A stretch of DNA of 64,000 nucleotides from Linderina pennispora (Eukaryota; Kickxellomycota; Kickxellomycetes; Kickxellales; Kickxellaceae). Of this stretch, positions 52,203 through 63,783 are shown piece after piece. The stretch's first letter is position 1; each line of letters starts with the position of its first letter. The stretch lies in contig NW_024468260.1 of assembly GCF_002104995.1 (NCBI RefSeq), positions 496,001 through 560,000 of the forward strand, given 5' to 3'. Below the pieces are notes generated by a model. That model had not been told where the DNA came from and searched no databases. It was given only the letters and a program-made list of their open reading frames with translations. The position numbers and the translations under genes are program-made.

Positions 52203-52990
52203 ATGGTTATACTTTCCAGTATTGTTTTCATGGCCTGCATATCTTGCTAGACCACGACAGTGGCATTGGCAAAATTGGACATTACGCACAGTATCAGTTA
52301 CATGGAATACTTTGCTCTAGGGATGTTCGGTAGCATCGGTGCATTGGTCTTTGACCAAGAGTTCAACGGTCTAAAGCACAACGACGACGATGTGGCCAAG
52401 TGGGCCAGCGCAACCGTCATCTTGCATGGCACTCGTGCAGCAGCCCTGCCCACAAAGTACTTGCCGTTCTCGCTACTTCTCCTATCCCAGGTGGTGAAGT
52501 TCAAACGCTCATCCGAATTCTGCAACAAGGCAATTCCAAACCGCAAGGAGCTGCTTCGTGCCGGTGCAGGAAAGCCCGTGGATCTCCCTCACGCCTTTAT
52601 TGATGCTGAGGATCTTGAATCGAATATTGCCATGGACGACCTCCAGGTTAAGCCTGAGTCTACTGTTACCATGTCTGCAGGCAGCGATACATTGCCACGC
52701 TCACTCCCATGAACTGTATTCCCCCTGATTATCCACCCTGAGATCTATGCAAAGGCAAGAGATCAGATCCCCACCAAGTTCCCTGTTGACTATCCTGTCA
52801 AATATTCTGAAAAATCTTGATATGGTGCTGCCTGAGGACTACCCATCTCGGGCCAAATGTCCTGGATGCGAATGGCTTTTTCAAAGATAGAACCAGCATA
52901 TATGCTTGTTACTGAGTCTGTAAACCCAAAACGCGACTGCCGTATGATTCTTACCAAGCGCTCAGAACAGCATCGCCTCGCAATAGTTTA
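52203..52990 (+). pseudogene. cytochrome P450 remnant, truncated and frame-broken
   Basis: The longest piece (52260-52709, no ATG start, preceded by an in-frame stop) reads like the middle of a fungal P450: EYFALGMFGSIGALVFDQEF, then PTKYLPFS, then DAEDLESNIAMDDLQ and AGSDT, the I-helix oxygen-activation motif. Downstream pieces in other frames read IIHPEIYAKARDQIP (J-helix side) and VLPEDYPS. I find neither the N-terminal membrane anchor nor the heme-binding FxxGxRxCxG loop before 53260, so the copy cannot make an active enzyme. A short upstream ATG frame (52203) may be the eroded start. The class of P450 cannot be assigned. Confidence 0.62.
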
Positions 52991-53261
52991 GCTATGGCAT
53001 ACCATGTCAACACATTGCGAGAGGAGAGGCTATGTTATTGACGAGTGTTTCTATAGATGCAGCACGTGTGCAAGGTAGTGATCAACACTGTGATCCAGGG
53101 ATCGCGATTAACTTTTTTTTTTTTGGGTATCTGGGGATTTTGGTAAGCTGGAGACTGCTTTGTTCGTCTGTAATCTCCAGATAGACGGCTCGCGCTTTAT
53201 CTCTACTTCCACCCTTTTAATTAACAGGCCTTTTTGTACAAACACTTGTCACTATTCAATC

Positions 53262-54044
53262 ATGTCAGATAAAAACAGCAGCAGCCCTGCAAAGTGCCCT
53301 GTCGACCATGGCAGTACTGGGAGCAGACCTGCACAGCCGCAAGCCCCACATGGCGCACAGGCCCCACACGGCGCGCAGTGCCCTGTCGACCACGGGCAGG
53401 CGCTCCCGAGCTTCGCACAGAGCCTGCCCAAGGCATCCGGCGAGTGTCCTGTCGATCACACACTCAACCCGTTGAACATGATGCCAGACCTTCCACAGAC
53501 CATGCACTCGTCACAGGCAGAGAGCCTGTCGACTGAACGCGAGCTGTCGTCGATTCCGCGTGCGACAGACGACGACACTGTGTGGGAATACCCGTCGCCG
53601 CAGCAATTCTACAATGCGCTGGCGCGCAAGGATATGGCGGCACCCGAGGAATATATGGACATCATGGTTGATATCCACAACTTCTTGAACGAAGGCGCAT
53701 GGAACGAAGTGCTGAAGTGGGAGTCAAGGCACAAGGACCAGTGCATGGCGCCGAAGCTGCTGCGGCTCCAGGGCCGCCCGCGCGATCTCAGCCCGATGGC
53801 CAGGTTCACGAGCTGGATGCACGGAGTCAAGCCTTTTGACCGCCACGACTGGTATGTTGATCGCTGCGGCAAACAGGTGCGCTATGTCATCGACTACTAC
53901 GAGGGTGCTCCCGAGAACGATATGCCCGTGTTCAACCTGGTTGTGCGGCCAGCTGTCGATGACTTTGAAAGCTTGACGGACCGCTGTCGGGCACTGTGGC
54001 AGGACGCCAAGGAGAAGTACTTTGGATCGGGCAGCAGCCAGTAG
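53262..54044 (+). CDS. CYC3: holocytochrome c synthase (cytochrome c heme lyase)
   Basis: 260 residues. Attaches heme covalently to apocytochrome c in the mitochondrial intermembrane space. Seen: three CPVDH heme-regulatory motifs (Cys12, 40, 62), SSIPRATDDDTVWEYPSPQQF, the essential heme-ligand histidine in DIHNFLNEGAW (His139, equivalent to human His154), WNEVLKWESRH, LLRLQGRPRDLSPMARFTSW and PFDRHDWYVDRCGKQVRYVIDYYEG. Start at 53262 is preferred over the in-frame ATG at 53160 because the upstream part is non-homologous. An APHGAQ duplication lies between the first two CPVDH motifs. A T13 tract precedes the gene. Convergent with RPN9, 101 nt between stops. Confidence 0.95.
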   Translation: MSDKNSSSPAKCPVDHGSTGSRPAQPQAPHGAQAPHGAQCPVDHGQALPSFAQSLPKASGECPVDHTLNPLNMMPDLPQTMHSSQAESLSTERELSSIPRATDDDTVWEYPSPQQFYNALARKDMAAPEEYMDIMVDIHNFLNEGAWNEVLKWESRHKDQCMAPKLLRLQGRPRDLSPMARFTSWMHGVKPFDRHDWYVDRCGKQVRYVIDYYEGAPENDMPVFNLVVRPAVDDFESLTDRCRALWQDAKEKYFGSGSSQ

Positions 54045-54145
54045 ATAGTGACGAGCAGGTTTATGGAAAACAAAGTATTGCAAAAAAAAGGGCTGAATAG
54101 CGCCTACCGCACTCCTGTCAGCTAGTGTTTTTGTGGCTATCTGTG

Positions 54146-55373
54146 TTAGACGAACAGCTCGGGTGTGGCCTGGCTCATCTTGTTGGCAGTCTCCTTGACC
54201 TTGGCCTCCCACTGCGTCAGCCTGTCGACCAGACTCCTGATCTGATCCTTGCCCAGGTACCGGGGCTGCACCCACTGCACAGTGACTTGCTGATCGACCT
54301 GGTCGATGCTGCCCTTGATCAGTCCCAGACTCAGCGCCTTCATGACCAGGTGCTCGATCTCGGTGGCGGGCAGTCTGGTCTCCGCGGCAATGGCCTCAAA
54401 CGCAATACGCCTGGTGCCGGCACCCTGCCGCTTAAACATGCTCTCGATGAGCGCCATCAGGCGGATCTTTTGCTGCAGGAATGCCTCCTGCTGCTTGAGC
54501 AGCGGCTGGGAGTGCAGGTTGCCCACGAGCGATTCAAACTTGCCGATATCGCCGCTGTTGAACGCAAACAGCAGCGTGTGCATCCACTCGTGCTCCGTAC
54601 CCTTCAGCGCGTCAATGATCGGGTGCGACAGCAGATCACCAAAGTTGTAGATGTTGTCGCTTAGCAGCGCTGCAATGGCCAGGTCGTATGCCCGCTGCAC
54701 ACGGTCCTCGGGCGCCAACTCCTGGATATCAATACATGCCAGCAGCAGCAGCGCGTTCTTATAGTACTGTCCAAACACGGCTTTGGCCTTGTAGTAGTCG
54801 GCACACACGCGGTAAAAGCTGGCGTGGATCACCGGGTCGACATGCGCAAACGAGTCAATCTGCTTCTCGCTCTGGTCCAACGCATCTCTGGTCGCGTCCA
54901 GATCGTTCAGCAGCAGCCGGAAGTGCGCACCCTCCAGCGTCGCTAGCGTATATGCCTCCTGTGATTCCGGCTTGTTCACCTCCTCGGTGATTTGTGTCAT
55001 GAAATCAGACGCCGCCTGGATGCTGTCGTACTGGCGCGCTGCAGCCAGCGCAAACAGCACCAGCTTGACCTTGTTCATGTTCTTCTGCCAGTCCCGCACA
55101 AAGTTGTTGTACAGGTCAATGCGGTACGGTGCGGCCTCTGGGATGTTGATGAATTTTTCAACCTGCTGCGTCAGCTGGTGCCAAAGCCTAATGGGTGCCA
55201 AATGCTGTTAGCCTCCTAGTCCTCTGCCATGCGCCGGAGGCCGCTCATTTGGTTCTGGGTACTTACTTCCTCTCGTACAAATCCTCAAACTCGCTAAAGT
55301 AACGCGACAGCTCTCCAGGCGCCTCATTCTGCTGCTTGTGCAGGTACGCGTAGACCGGGTTGTCAACCTCCAT
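54146..55373 (-). CDS. RPN9: 26S proteasome lid subunit RPN9 (PSMD13)
   Basis: 382 residues. Exon 1 is 55267-55373 (start at 55373), the intron 55188-55266 (79 nt, GTAAGT...TTAG), and exon 2 54146-55187. The splice joins LYERK to LWHQLTQQVEKF, as in RPN9. Seen: AYDLAIAALLSDNIYNFGDLL, HPIIDALKGTEHEW, LLFAFNSGDIGKFE, and the PCI winged-helix part IEHLVMKALSLGLIKGSIDQVDQ with VQWVQPRYLG. RPN9 is a scaffold subunit of the proteasome lid. The frame is intact. A 257-nt divergent promoter separates it from the TPR-like gene. Confidence 0.95.
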
Positions 55374-55630
55374 TTGCTGCTGTGTGGTGGATTGGAAAAT
55401 GTATGGTAAAATTGGGCAAAAGGAAACGAAAAGCGTCGAGCCTTGAAAATCGCTGACGAATTCAGCTTGGCTGCCCTTGTGGCCACGCAAGCATTGCCTT
55501 CGAGCCGCTTCAGATTTGTGAGCTGCGACTCGCTGTTTTGTGGGATTGTAGACCTGAGCTGAACCTTTTTTTTTGCCTAGACTTTTTGGTTGCTTCTACT
55601 ACTATTTTTCCCTGGTTTTTTTTAATAGAC

Positions 55631-56595
55631 ATGGCTGACGACAGTATTGACGACGCTCACGGCTTCTTTCAGTTTGCAGACTTTTCAGACAGCGATGATG
55701 AAGACGGTCTGTTTGGAAAGACCCGCGACCGCACCGTCGAGTTTGACCCGAGCAAGATAAACTACTCACCAAAGATCGACTACGACAACTGGTTCGACCG
55801 CCGCGCCGAAACGCAGCTGGAGGAATGGATTGACTCACACAGTGGGCTTGACGAGGTTACATTCACAGCACAGCGGCTGTACTTTAAACGCCAGTTTGCA
55901 GAGACCCGGGATCTGTGTATAAAAGTTCACCAAGCTGTATCTCGAGAAGAGAGGCAAGGGCGTGCGGATAGCCAGCATCCGCGAGATACTCGAGATTGGG
56001 TCCAAGGCAGCAATGCGCATGGATGATCTTCGAGAGTCTCGAGTACTTTTACGATCTGTACCAGGGCTGCGGAGGAGCGTTCCCTGGGTACAACCAGTTT
56101 TTGGCCTCAGTTCTGCGCAAGCTTGGACGACCTGTAGATGCCTTGGCTCAATACACGACATACCTGGGTATGCGCAAGCAGGACGCTATGGTGTGGCAGA
56201 ATATCGGCCAGATACTGCGCGAACTAGGTGCAGAGGACCTGCAGGCCATGCAAGATCTTGTTCGACTGTCGCTGGCAGCCTTCATGCGGTCGTACACGAT
56301 TATCCAAGAGTGCAAAAACTGGAAATCTATGGCGTTTGCTGTCGAGCGCAAGCAGAAGCAACTTAATGGGCTCTCCCAAGACGCTGCAGCGTCGCTTGAC
56401 TTGCTTGGATTTGCAGCCCCCACCGATGTTTGGAGCCAGTGCGAGGACGAAATGTTTACTGACAACGTACAGTCTCTATTGGATGCGTGCTCGGATGCAC
56501 TGGAGATCCCTGTCAGATGGATTGCAGCACAGCTTTCAAACACTGGTGAGTCTACCGAGCAACAGGACGACGACGAGGAGAAAACTGGTTGCTGA
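55631..56595 (+). CDS. TPR-like protein, possibly C8orf76-type; two frame changes
   Basis: About 321 residues. The acidic N-terminus MADDSIDDAHGFFQFADFSD leads into a helical region LYFKRQFAETRDLCIK. Helices continue as FTKLYLEKRGKGVRIASIRE, then LEYFYDLYQGCGGAFPGYNQ and MVWQNIGQILRELG, which look like TPR helices. These lie in three frames: +1 steps near 55919-55931 and 56015-56035 are needed, after which the frame is open to 56595. The C-terminus is acidic (QQDDDEE). Possible similarity to the animal C8orf76 TPR protein is only from layout and helix motifs. Function unknown. Confidence 0.6.
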
Positions 56596-56882
56596 TCTTT
56601 AAGTGGCAAACAACACTTCAAACCACCACCCGAAAAAAATGGCCGACCACTTCCAAGAGGGCAGCGGTTTGTAAAGGAAGATTTGCACCGGTGTGTCACA
56701 AGTATAAAGTTTACACATGCGCATCCTCCCCATGCCGAGGGGCATCGGCTGTGTGTAACTGACAGGCTTGCATGAAACTTGCAGGATACGTAAATAGCCA
56801 GTCGGCCGACCTGCCACGCTTCCAAGCCCATCCAACTTTGTGTCTGCATTTTTCCATTTAGTTCACTTCCTTTCTTACCTCG

Positions 56883-58648
56883 TTGTTTATGTCAGTCATG
56901 AAAAGACCTCAAAGGCCTGAAGCCGTTCAGATTTTCTCGCAAAAAGTACCGGAATCCCTTTCCTGTGCTTCCAGAGATTATCATGGTACGGATAGCAGAA
57001 TACGTGACAGGATATCGACTGCAGCAGTCGCTGGAAACACACCAGGATCCTGCTCTAGGCCCACTCCAGCTTGGCGTCATCCCACTGCTCGCTGTGTGTC
57101 GTAAATGGCGGGCACTGCTCGCGCCGACATTTTACTGCCACGCCTTTGTCGGCTTGGAACCATCAGAGGGCATCCAGCCTTACAGTACATCATCCAGCGC
57201 ATGATGCCAGGGCACTGTCTACACTTGGGCACGACCAATCGATCCGACGGCTAATGATCATGGATTGGCGGTAGGATCCTTAGCAATGCTGACTCTATGG
57301 CAGCGATGGAGGCTTTTTTGCGACCGGGTCGGTTCGCTGGAGCAACGGAAATTGTTTTGAACTTTGACAGCATTGGCTGGGACGACTCCTGCTGCCTACC
57401 TGGTACTGAGGAGCTCGTCCAGAGGATTTGCTAGGCCTGATCGACAAGACGGCACCAAATACCACGGCGCTTCGCGCTGGTTTCGCCAAACTATCTGTAT
57501 ATGGCGCCAGGTTCTGCTGCCGCTGCATTGGTACGCTTGGTTTCACGTAACAAGACCTCGTTTGGGATTGACAGTCCAGCACTGCAATTATCTAACTTCA
57601 CCAAGAGAAACCTGCTGATTGACTTGTCGAATTTCACAGTTAGCCGCAGGACCATGTGGACTGATATTCTCGTCCATATCATCCAAGCCAACGCGCATAC
57701 CCTTCAAACATTGCAGCTCGGCGAGATTTCTGGTGAGGACTTTGACAAGCTGCTGTTTGCAAACGACAGCCAGGCCATCTTCTACCCCGTACTGTGGAAG
57801 CTTGAACTCCATGTTACGTCAATGCCCATGATCGGCCGCCCATCCCTTGCACATGTACCATTCCCATCGCTGATCCACTTTGACAACTCCCACATCCACC
57901 CATTCAACGACGACACAATACTGCGTTGCAACCGAGCGAATCTCGAGTTCCTCCGAATGCCGCTCGATCCGATTCTGTTTGAGCAACTGGTGCGTGCCGA
58001 TGCTTTCAACCCGAAAACCTACATGAGCCTCGTGCGAATTGAGTTTGAATATGAGGGCGGGCCATTTATGCTGTATAACGGTATTGATGGCTACAGCATG
58101 GTTTCAAGTGCTTTTGATATGGCACAGATAGCATACTCTGTCAAGATCAAGATGGACAGCATCCAGTCGTCGCCGATTATTTCACAACTGAGATCAAGCA
58201 GCACGCTGCAGAATCTATACGCACCTGGACTGAACCTAAATTTATGTCAGCTCAACCAACTACTGCAACACTATCCTAACCTCAGCTCGCTTGCCTGCAC
58301 ATTCGTCGACGAATTTGAGGGCATCGCTGGCGACACGCCAAATACCAGATTCATCCGCCTCATGCGCAAGGACTGCACCATCAAGACCAAGGTGCGCAGG
58401 CTGGAGATGGCCAATGTTGGATACAACCGCGACGTCGGCGTACAAGCAACATCGTTATTCTACTCGCATCGCTGATTCCCTCACTGAAACGTGTCGTTCT
58501 CGTTCCTGCCAAAGATATTTATCACCGGCACCTGCTGGGAAGTGTAATCAAGGCTAAAAAGAAACTTGTCTATAAGGATCTGCCGCATTTCAAGGCCCTC
58601 CGATTCGAGGTTCGCTCCCTTGATCAGCCAGGCACCATGGTCCAGTGA
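56883..58648 (+). pseudogene. F-box-like/LRR paralogue 1, multiply frame-broken
   Basis: Compared with the paralogue at 59067-60771, homologous text runs in order through several frames: LPEIIMVRIAEYV and LLAVCRKWRALLAPTFY (F-box-like), DQSIRRLMIMDW, TEIVLNFDSIGWDD, KTAPNTTALRAGFAKLSVY. A long open piece follows (57501-58475: CNRANLEFLRMPLDPILFEQLV, YPNLSSLACTFVDEFEGI). The end is IVILLASLIPSLKRVVL and VYKDLPHFKALRFEV, to the stop at 58648. At least five frame changes of mixed sign (+1 and -1) and an in-frame stop near 57280 separate them. Mixed signs and clustering in the 5' third fit a decaying gene better than those in the conserved genes. If intact it would be about 570 residues with the same role as copy 2. 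Confidence 0.6.
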
Positions 58649-59066
58649 TGTGTTTTTGGTACAGCATTGGGGAATCCATGTGCTTCTTAGGTTTACTACT
58701 GTTCTGCTGTTATTATATCGACTAATAAGGGTGGTGTTAGTTTACTTGCTTTCCCGAAAGACATGCACGCAAAGAGCCTGCAGATCTTGTGTGGAGCACA
58801 CTGTTTGGGGATATGTGGATCTTCTGCAATATATATGTTGCAGGAGTGACGTGCGTGAGAGGTGGGGCAAGTTCCGCTTGGCATTTCTACTAAACAGGTT
58901 TCATGCTGGACATACACAGGCAGGTGCGGTAATCCCTTTTTCTTCACCATAGCTCCGAGCTCTCAGCGGCAGTCGGGTTAGTTGCCCGCTATGTATCTTT
59001 CCTCTGCTGCCGCCAAATACTAACTCCGCTCATACTTCTAAACCTCTATTGCTATTATCTCACATT
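58649..59066. other. intergenic between F-box-like paralogues
   Basis: 418 nt of 3' and promoter sequence. No gene or repeat is seen. Confidence 0.5.
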
Positions 59067-60771
59067 ATGCTCTCGCGCTTTCAAAAGTCGTGGGGTCGTA
59101 GCAGGGCCATTCCAAGGTTGCCTGGCAGAGTATTGGTCATGATTATTGAATATGCTGCCGAGGTCAAGCGTCGATCCAGACCGTCTGGAACCGCCACCCT
59201 TGGCCGTCTCCCGAATCAACTATTGCCGTTCATGGCTGTCTGCAGCTACTGGCGTACCACTATCTGCCCCCTCTATTACTACGAAGCGTTTATCTCGATA
59301 CCAATCCCCGAAGCAGCCAGCCGAATCTCTGCAGTCCCAGCACAGGATATGCTACAGATTGTGCGCTTCGGCTTTGACCGTATTGTGAAGCGCCTAGTGC
59401 TACTACTTTCCCGAGATGTGTTTGCTGGCCCTGAAATGCTAACTATGCTAGGGCTGCGTCTGCCGGCAAACCGACTACCAAGTGTTACGGAAATAATCGT
59501 GGATTTTAGTGGCCCGGGTTGGAATTCGGCCTTTTCTGCAAAAGCACATGTCCGTGCCATTCCGCGATATCTGCGATATTCTCAATACCGCCATGCCGAA
59601 TGCTAGATACGTGGCGTTTACATCTCAGGACCGCGTCTACGCCGGGGCCGATTCAGGATGTGTTGAGCTGACTAACAGGCTAGTCAGGGGCAAGACATCT
59701 CTGACTATGTCTATTCCGATGAAGGTACCCTTTAACTCAGCACAGCCGGCGCCCACCAACCTGACGCACATAGCAGTAACTAGAAGCACACCATGGACCT
59801 ATGCGATAGTTTCTGTCATTCGCTTCAACTCCCTCTCTCTAGTGGATCTGCAACTGGAAAATATCGACCTGTGTCATTTCAGGCAGCTGCTTGTAACAAG
59901 CCAAAAAGCTGCTGTTATCTTTAAGCAGCTCCGCCGACTCGGAATTTCACTCAGGAAGCCTGAAGATGGACAACGACCAGTGCTTGATCACAATGCCTTT
60001 CCGTCGATTACCCACATATGCAGTACAGGGTGGCATCCGTTGGGTGATGACTCGATCTTGCGCTGCAATCCTGAGAAACTGGAGGTACTGAGGATGTCCA
60101 TTGATGCGCCATTATTCGAGATACTAGTAAGGAGAGAAGCACTTGTCCACAGCAAGTACCCCTGTTTACGGATAGTTGACATATGCTGTACGTTTGAGCT
60201 GCGTCATTTGCATAGGACCTTTCCACTGGGCTTCGTTTATGACAGAATCAGCGACCTTTCCACCTGCGCATCAAGCCTCCGGTTAATGATGGAAGCCATT
60301 AACTCACAGTCCGCAATCAACCTTACCCATCCCAGCTCTACCATCCGCGACCTGTGTCTACCATGGTTGCAACTAGATCTCGAGATGCTCATACGCCTGG
60401 GATGGAGGTTCCCGAACCTGTCTTCCCTCGAGATATCGCTTGTTTGCGACTTTGATGGAGTAAGCAATGCTGAGCCAAGGGAAAGGGATATCAGACGGAT
60501 TCAGCGGGAAGTAAGGATTGGAAACAGGCTAGTTGCACTTGGAGTACACGTCAACAACTTATCTGACTCAAAGCGCATCAGCGAGTACACAATTTTGCTG
60601 GCATCACTAGTACCAACGCTGCGCGAGGTATTCCTTTGGCCACCAAGGCAATATAATGTGTTTGCTCTACATGACAACCTTGCAAAGGCACGCAAACGAT
60701 CAGTTTACAAGGACTTTTCACATATGAAGACGCTGAGGGTCAATGTCAAGAACACACGTCCCTACCTTTAG
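59067..60771 (+). CDS. F-box-like/leucine-rich protein, paralogue 2; one frame change
   Basis: About 567 residues. Start at 59067 (MLSRFQKSW). Residues about 18-70 resemble an F-box: LPGRVLVMIIEYAAEV, then LLPFMAVCSYWRTTICPLYYYE, the usual L-P...II...VC..W...PLYY pattern. The rest has irregular leucine-rich spacing (LRRLGISLRKP, LEVLRMSIDAPLFE, FPNLSSLEISLVCDF, VPTLREVFLWPP). F-box proteins select substrates for SCF ubiquitin ligases; substrate unknown. A +1 step near 59535-59560 is needed between the first part (to SAFSAK) and the second (HMSVPFRDICDILN onward), after which the frame is clean to 60771. A tandem paralogue precedes it. Confidence 0.68.
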
Positions 60772-62034
60772 CTGATTTATTTTATGTGTTGGACATTAGT
60801 CGATGGACTATATGGTTAGTCCCAAATCGGCAAGTCACTGTGTTAGGAAAACCCTGCCTTGACGACTCACCGACTATGTGGCGCTGAGCTCTTTTCTGAA
60901 GAACTCTTCTTTTTCTTCTTTTATCGGTTTAGCCGCTTAGTATTCCTCACTTCTTATTCTAAAACCTCGCGTATAACGCCTCAGTTTACTTTAGTGAGAC
61001 ACAATATCGGTACCTCTAGTACTAGTCTGGGAAAGGTACACGTTATTGCATAATGCTCTGTCAGAAATTGGCCGTTTGGAGATCATATTCAAATAAAAAA
61101 AAGCTGAGGAAGAGAAGCATGGTAACGTAGTGATACAAGTCCCGCTTAAATATGCGTATTGCAGAGCTCATGCTGATATCAATACATGGTTGATGCCGAT
61201 CACAGCAATATATCTTTGCTGTTTTGGTTGTGTCTAGTGTGGTGCTACATATAGTCCGATGACAGCGCATTGTTCACATCTCGTAATGATTTGACCACTC
61301 GGCAGCCGCTTAATGTTTGGGAATAGCACGTCATAAACAAGCAGCTCGTAAAATGATACAGCTCTAAAGCTGAATATCCCGCTATCTGTATTACTGACTT
61401 CTCTCGCTCTAAATACTCTGGTGTGAATATCATCTGGACCCTGTCGCTCAACTACCAGATAGAGAACACTCCGTCATGTAACACGGGCTCGCTTCGTATC
61501 GCTCATTTGTGGAATACCATTCCTTTTAGCAGACAAAATTGCAGGAGGGAGGGAGTCTCTTGGCAGAAAACAAAGCAGCGACAGCTAGCTCGGTATTCAA
61601 CGTTAGAATCCGCGTTCAGGATGTCAAACACCGACCTCTCTTCAACTCACCATAGTCGACAATGCAATGTAGACATTAGTGCACATAGGGAATTGAGACT
61701 GACAGCTATGCCAAAGCAACAAAATAGTCTAAAATGCCTTGATCAAACGGTGACAGAAAGTAACAGGCGCGTATTCGCAATTGCTAGGGACAAAGAGGTA
61801 AATTCCTCGGGGAAAACATCTGACTGCCGATCCTGTGTGCAGATGGATGCAGAGTGCGACAAGCGCTTCATCCTTCGCCCGTCCAAGTTGACAATTGCTA
61901 ACATGAAACCTGTGACAAAGACGAATGTGGTTCGCACCGCCTTTAACCATAGACCCAGTGCAATAGTGTGTGCTAGCTGAGACAGAAAAATGTATGTATG
62001 TTGGAAACAAGGAAAGAGAAACCCCAAGGGAAAA
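60772..62034. other. intergenic 1.26 kb
   Basis: It separates the F-box-like gene from the NDUFV1 stop. Short open frames on both strands (plus 61423-61980, minus 61245-61451) have no recognisable motif. A/T content is higher than in the flanking genes. No RNA gene or transposon ends are seen. Confidence 0.5.
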
Positions 62035-63544
62035 TTAGAGCGTGGCGATGGTCTGGTCAGGACGGTAGTTGGTGTCCGAGGAGACCTGCGAGCCGATCTT
62101 GTAGTCCTTCAGGCGCTTCTCAACCTCCGGGCGGAAATGGCGCATCAGACCCTGCACCGGCCAGGCAGCAGCATCAGCCAGAGCGCAGATGGTGTGGCCC
62201 TCCATCTCCTTTGTGATCTCGAGGATCTGGTCGATCTCGGCGCTGGTCGCCTGGCCGCTGACGAACCGCGACATCATCAGGTCGAGCCACCTCGAGCCCT
62301 CGCGGCACGGCGTGCACTGGCCACACGACTCGTGGCGGTAGAACGACGACAGGCGCGCAATGGCCTGCACGACATCGGTGCTCTTGTCCATGACGATGAC
62401 TGCAGCAGTGCCGAGACCAGACTGCATGTCGCGCAGGCTGTCAAAGTCCATCACCGCAGTGTCGCACAGGTGCTTGGGCAGCAGAGGCACCGACGAGCCG
62501 CCGGGGATGATGGCCAGGAGGTTGTCCCAGCCGCCGCGCACACCGCCGCAGTGGCGCTCGATCAGCTCGCGCAGGGGAATCGACATCTCCTCCTCGACCG
62601 TGCAGGGCTTGTTGACATGGCCCGAGATCGCAAACAGCTTGGTGCCAGAGTTGCGCGGGGCACCGAATCCGGCAAACCACGAGCCACCGCGGCGCAGGAT
62701 GGTGGGCGCAGCAGCAACCGTCTCGACGTTAGTCACCGTGGTCGGGCAGCCAAACAGACCGGTGTCGGCCGGGAATGGCGGCTTCAAGCGGGGCTTGCCC
62801 TGCTTGCCCTCCAGCGACTCGATCAGGGCCGTCTCCTCGCCGCAAATGTACGCTCCAGCACCACGGTGGACATAGACGTCAAAGTCGTAGCCCGAGCCGC
62901 ACGCGTTCTTGCCAATGAGACCCGCCTTGTACGCCTCGTCGATGGCCTGCTGCAGGTTGGATGCCTCGTTGTAGAACTCTCCACGAATGTAGATGTAGGC
63001 AGCGTTGGCAAACATGGCGCGGCCGGCAATGAGGCAGCCCTCGATCAGCTTGTGCGGGTCATGGCGCATAATCTCGCGGTCCTTGCACGTCCCAGGCTCG
63101 CCCTCATCGGCGTTGATAACCAGGTAGCGCGGGCGGCCCGGCGACGACTTGCCCATAAAGCTCCACTTCAGACCGGAGGGGAAGCCGGCACCACCACGGC
63201 CGCGCATGCCGCTGGCCTTCATCTCGTTGATGATCCAGTCCTCGCCCTTCAGCACAATCTCCTTGGTTTTGTACCAGTCGCCGCGCTTCAGCGCGCCCTT
63301 CAGTCCAAAGTCGTGCTGGCCGTAGAGGTTGGTGAAAATGCGGTCCTGGTCCTTCAGGCCGCCGTAGTGCCGTGTGCTGCCACCCTCTGTCGAGTACGAA
63401 CGAGCGGCGACTCCCGGACGCGCAAGCTGCTTCGCGACTACAGACAACGACTAGCGTTAGCAATTGCGATTCTGGGCGAGATTCAGTGTCCCAACCCGCT
63501 GTCGGAATCCGAGACTTACCCTTTGCAAGCGTAGGACGCATCAT
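62035..63544 (-). CDS. NDUFV1: complex I 51-kDa subunit NDUFV1 (NuoF), FMN/NADH site
   Basis: 475 residues. Exon 1 is 63520-63544 (25 nt, MMRPTLAK plus one base), the intron 63438-63519 (82 nt, GTAAGT...TGTAG), and exon 2 62035-63437. The spliced N-terminus is a mitochondrial presequence ([20 protein letters not shown]). NADH/FMN site: [13 protein letters not shown] (about 88-100) and [16 protein letters not shown] (about 117-132). The N3 4Fe-4S ligands are in ESCGQCTPC (about residues 379-387), with the fourth Cys in HTICALAD (about 425). It oxidises NADH and passes electrons from FMN into the cluster chain. The 25-nt first exon would be missed without splicing. Next to NDUFS8, same strand. 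Confidence 0.97.
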
Positions 63545-63783
63545 TTTGTGTTTGTGAATTCGAAAAAAGCGAGGGGCGATAATGTAAAAAAGCAAGCAAG
63601 CAGTCTCAATTAAAAGCCGAATTCAGGCAAGCAAGCGCTCTGGCAGTGGTTATCTCCAAATACCGAGATTGTGATTATCTTTTGTGATCTGAAAAGCCGC
63701 CAATTTTCGCCCGCGGAGTTAAAACAAAAAGGCTCTGTATATTTGAAACTAGTGACAAACGTAGAAAAGATGCGACTTGCGTC

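Noticed and set aside
61423-61980. A 185-codon plus-strand frame upstream of NDUFV1
   Set aside because: Composition is random-like, and there is no domain, signal or splice support.
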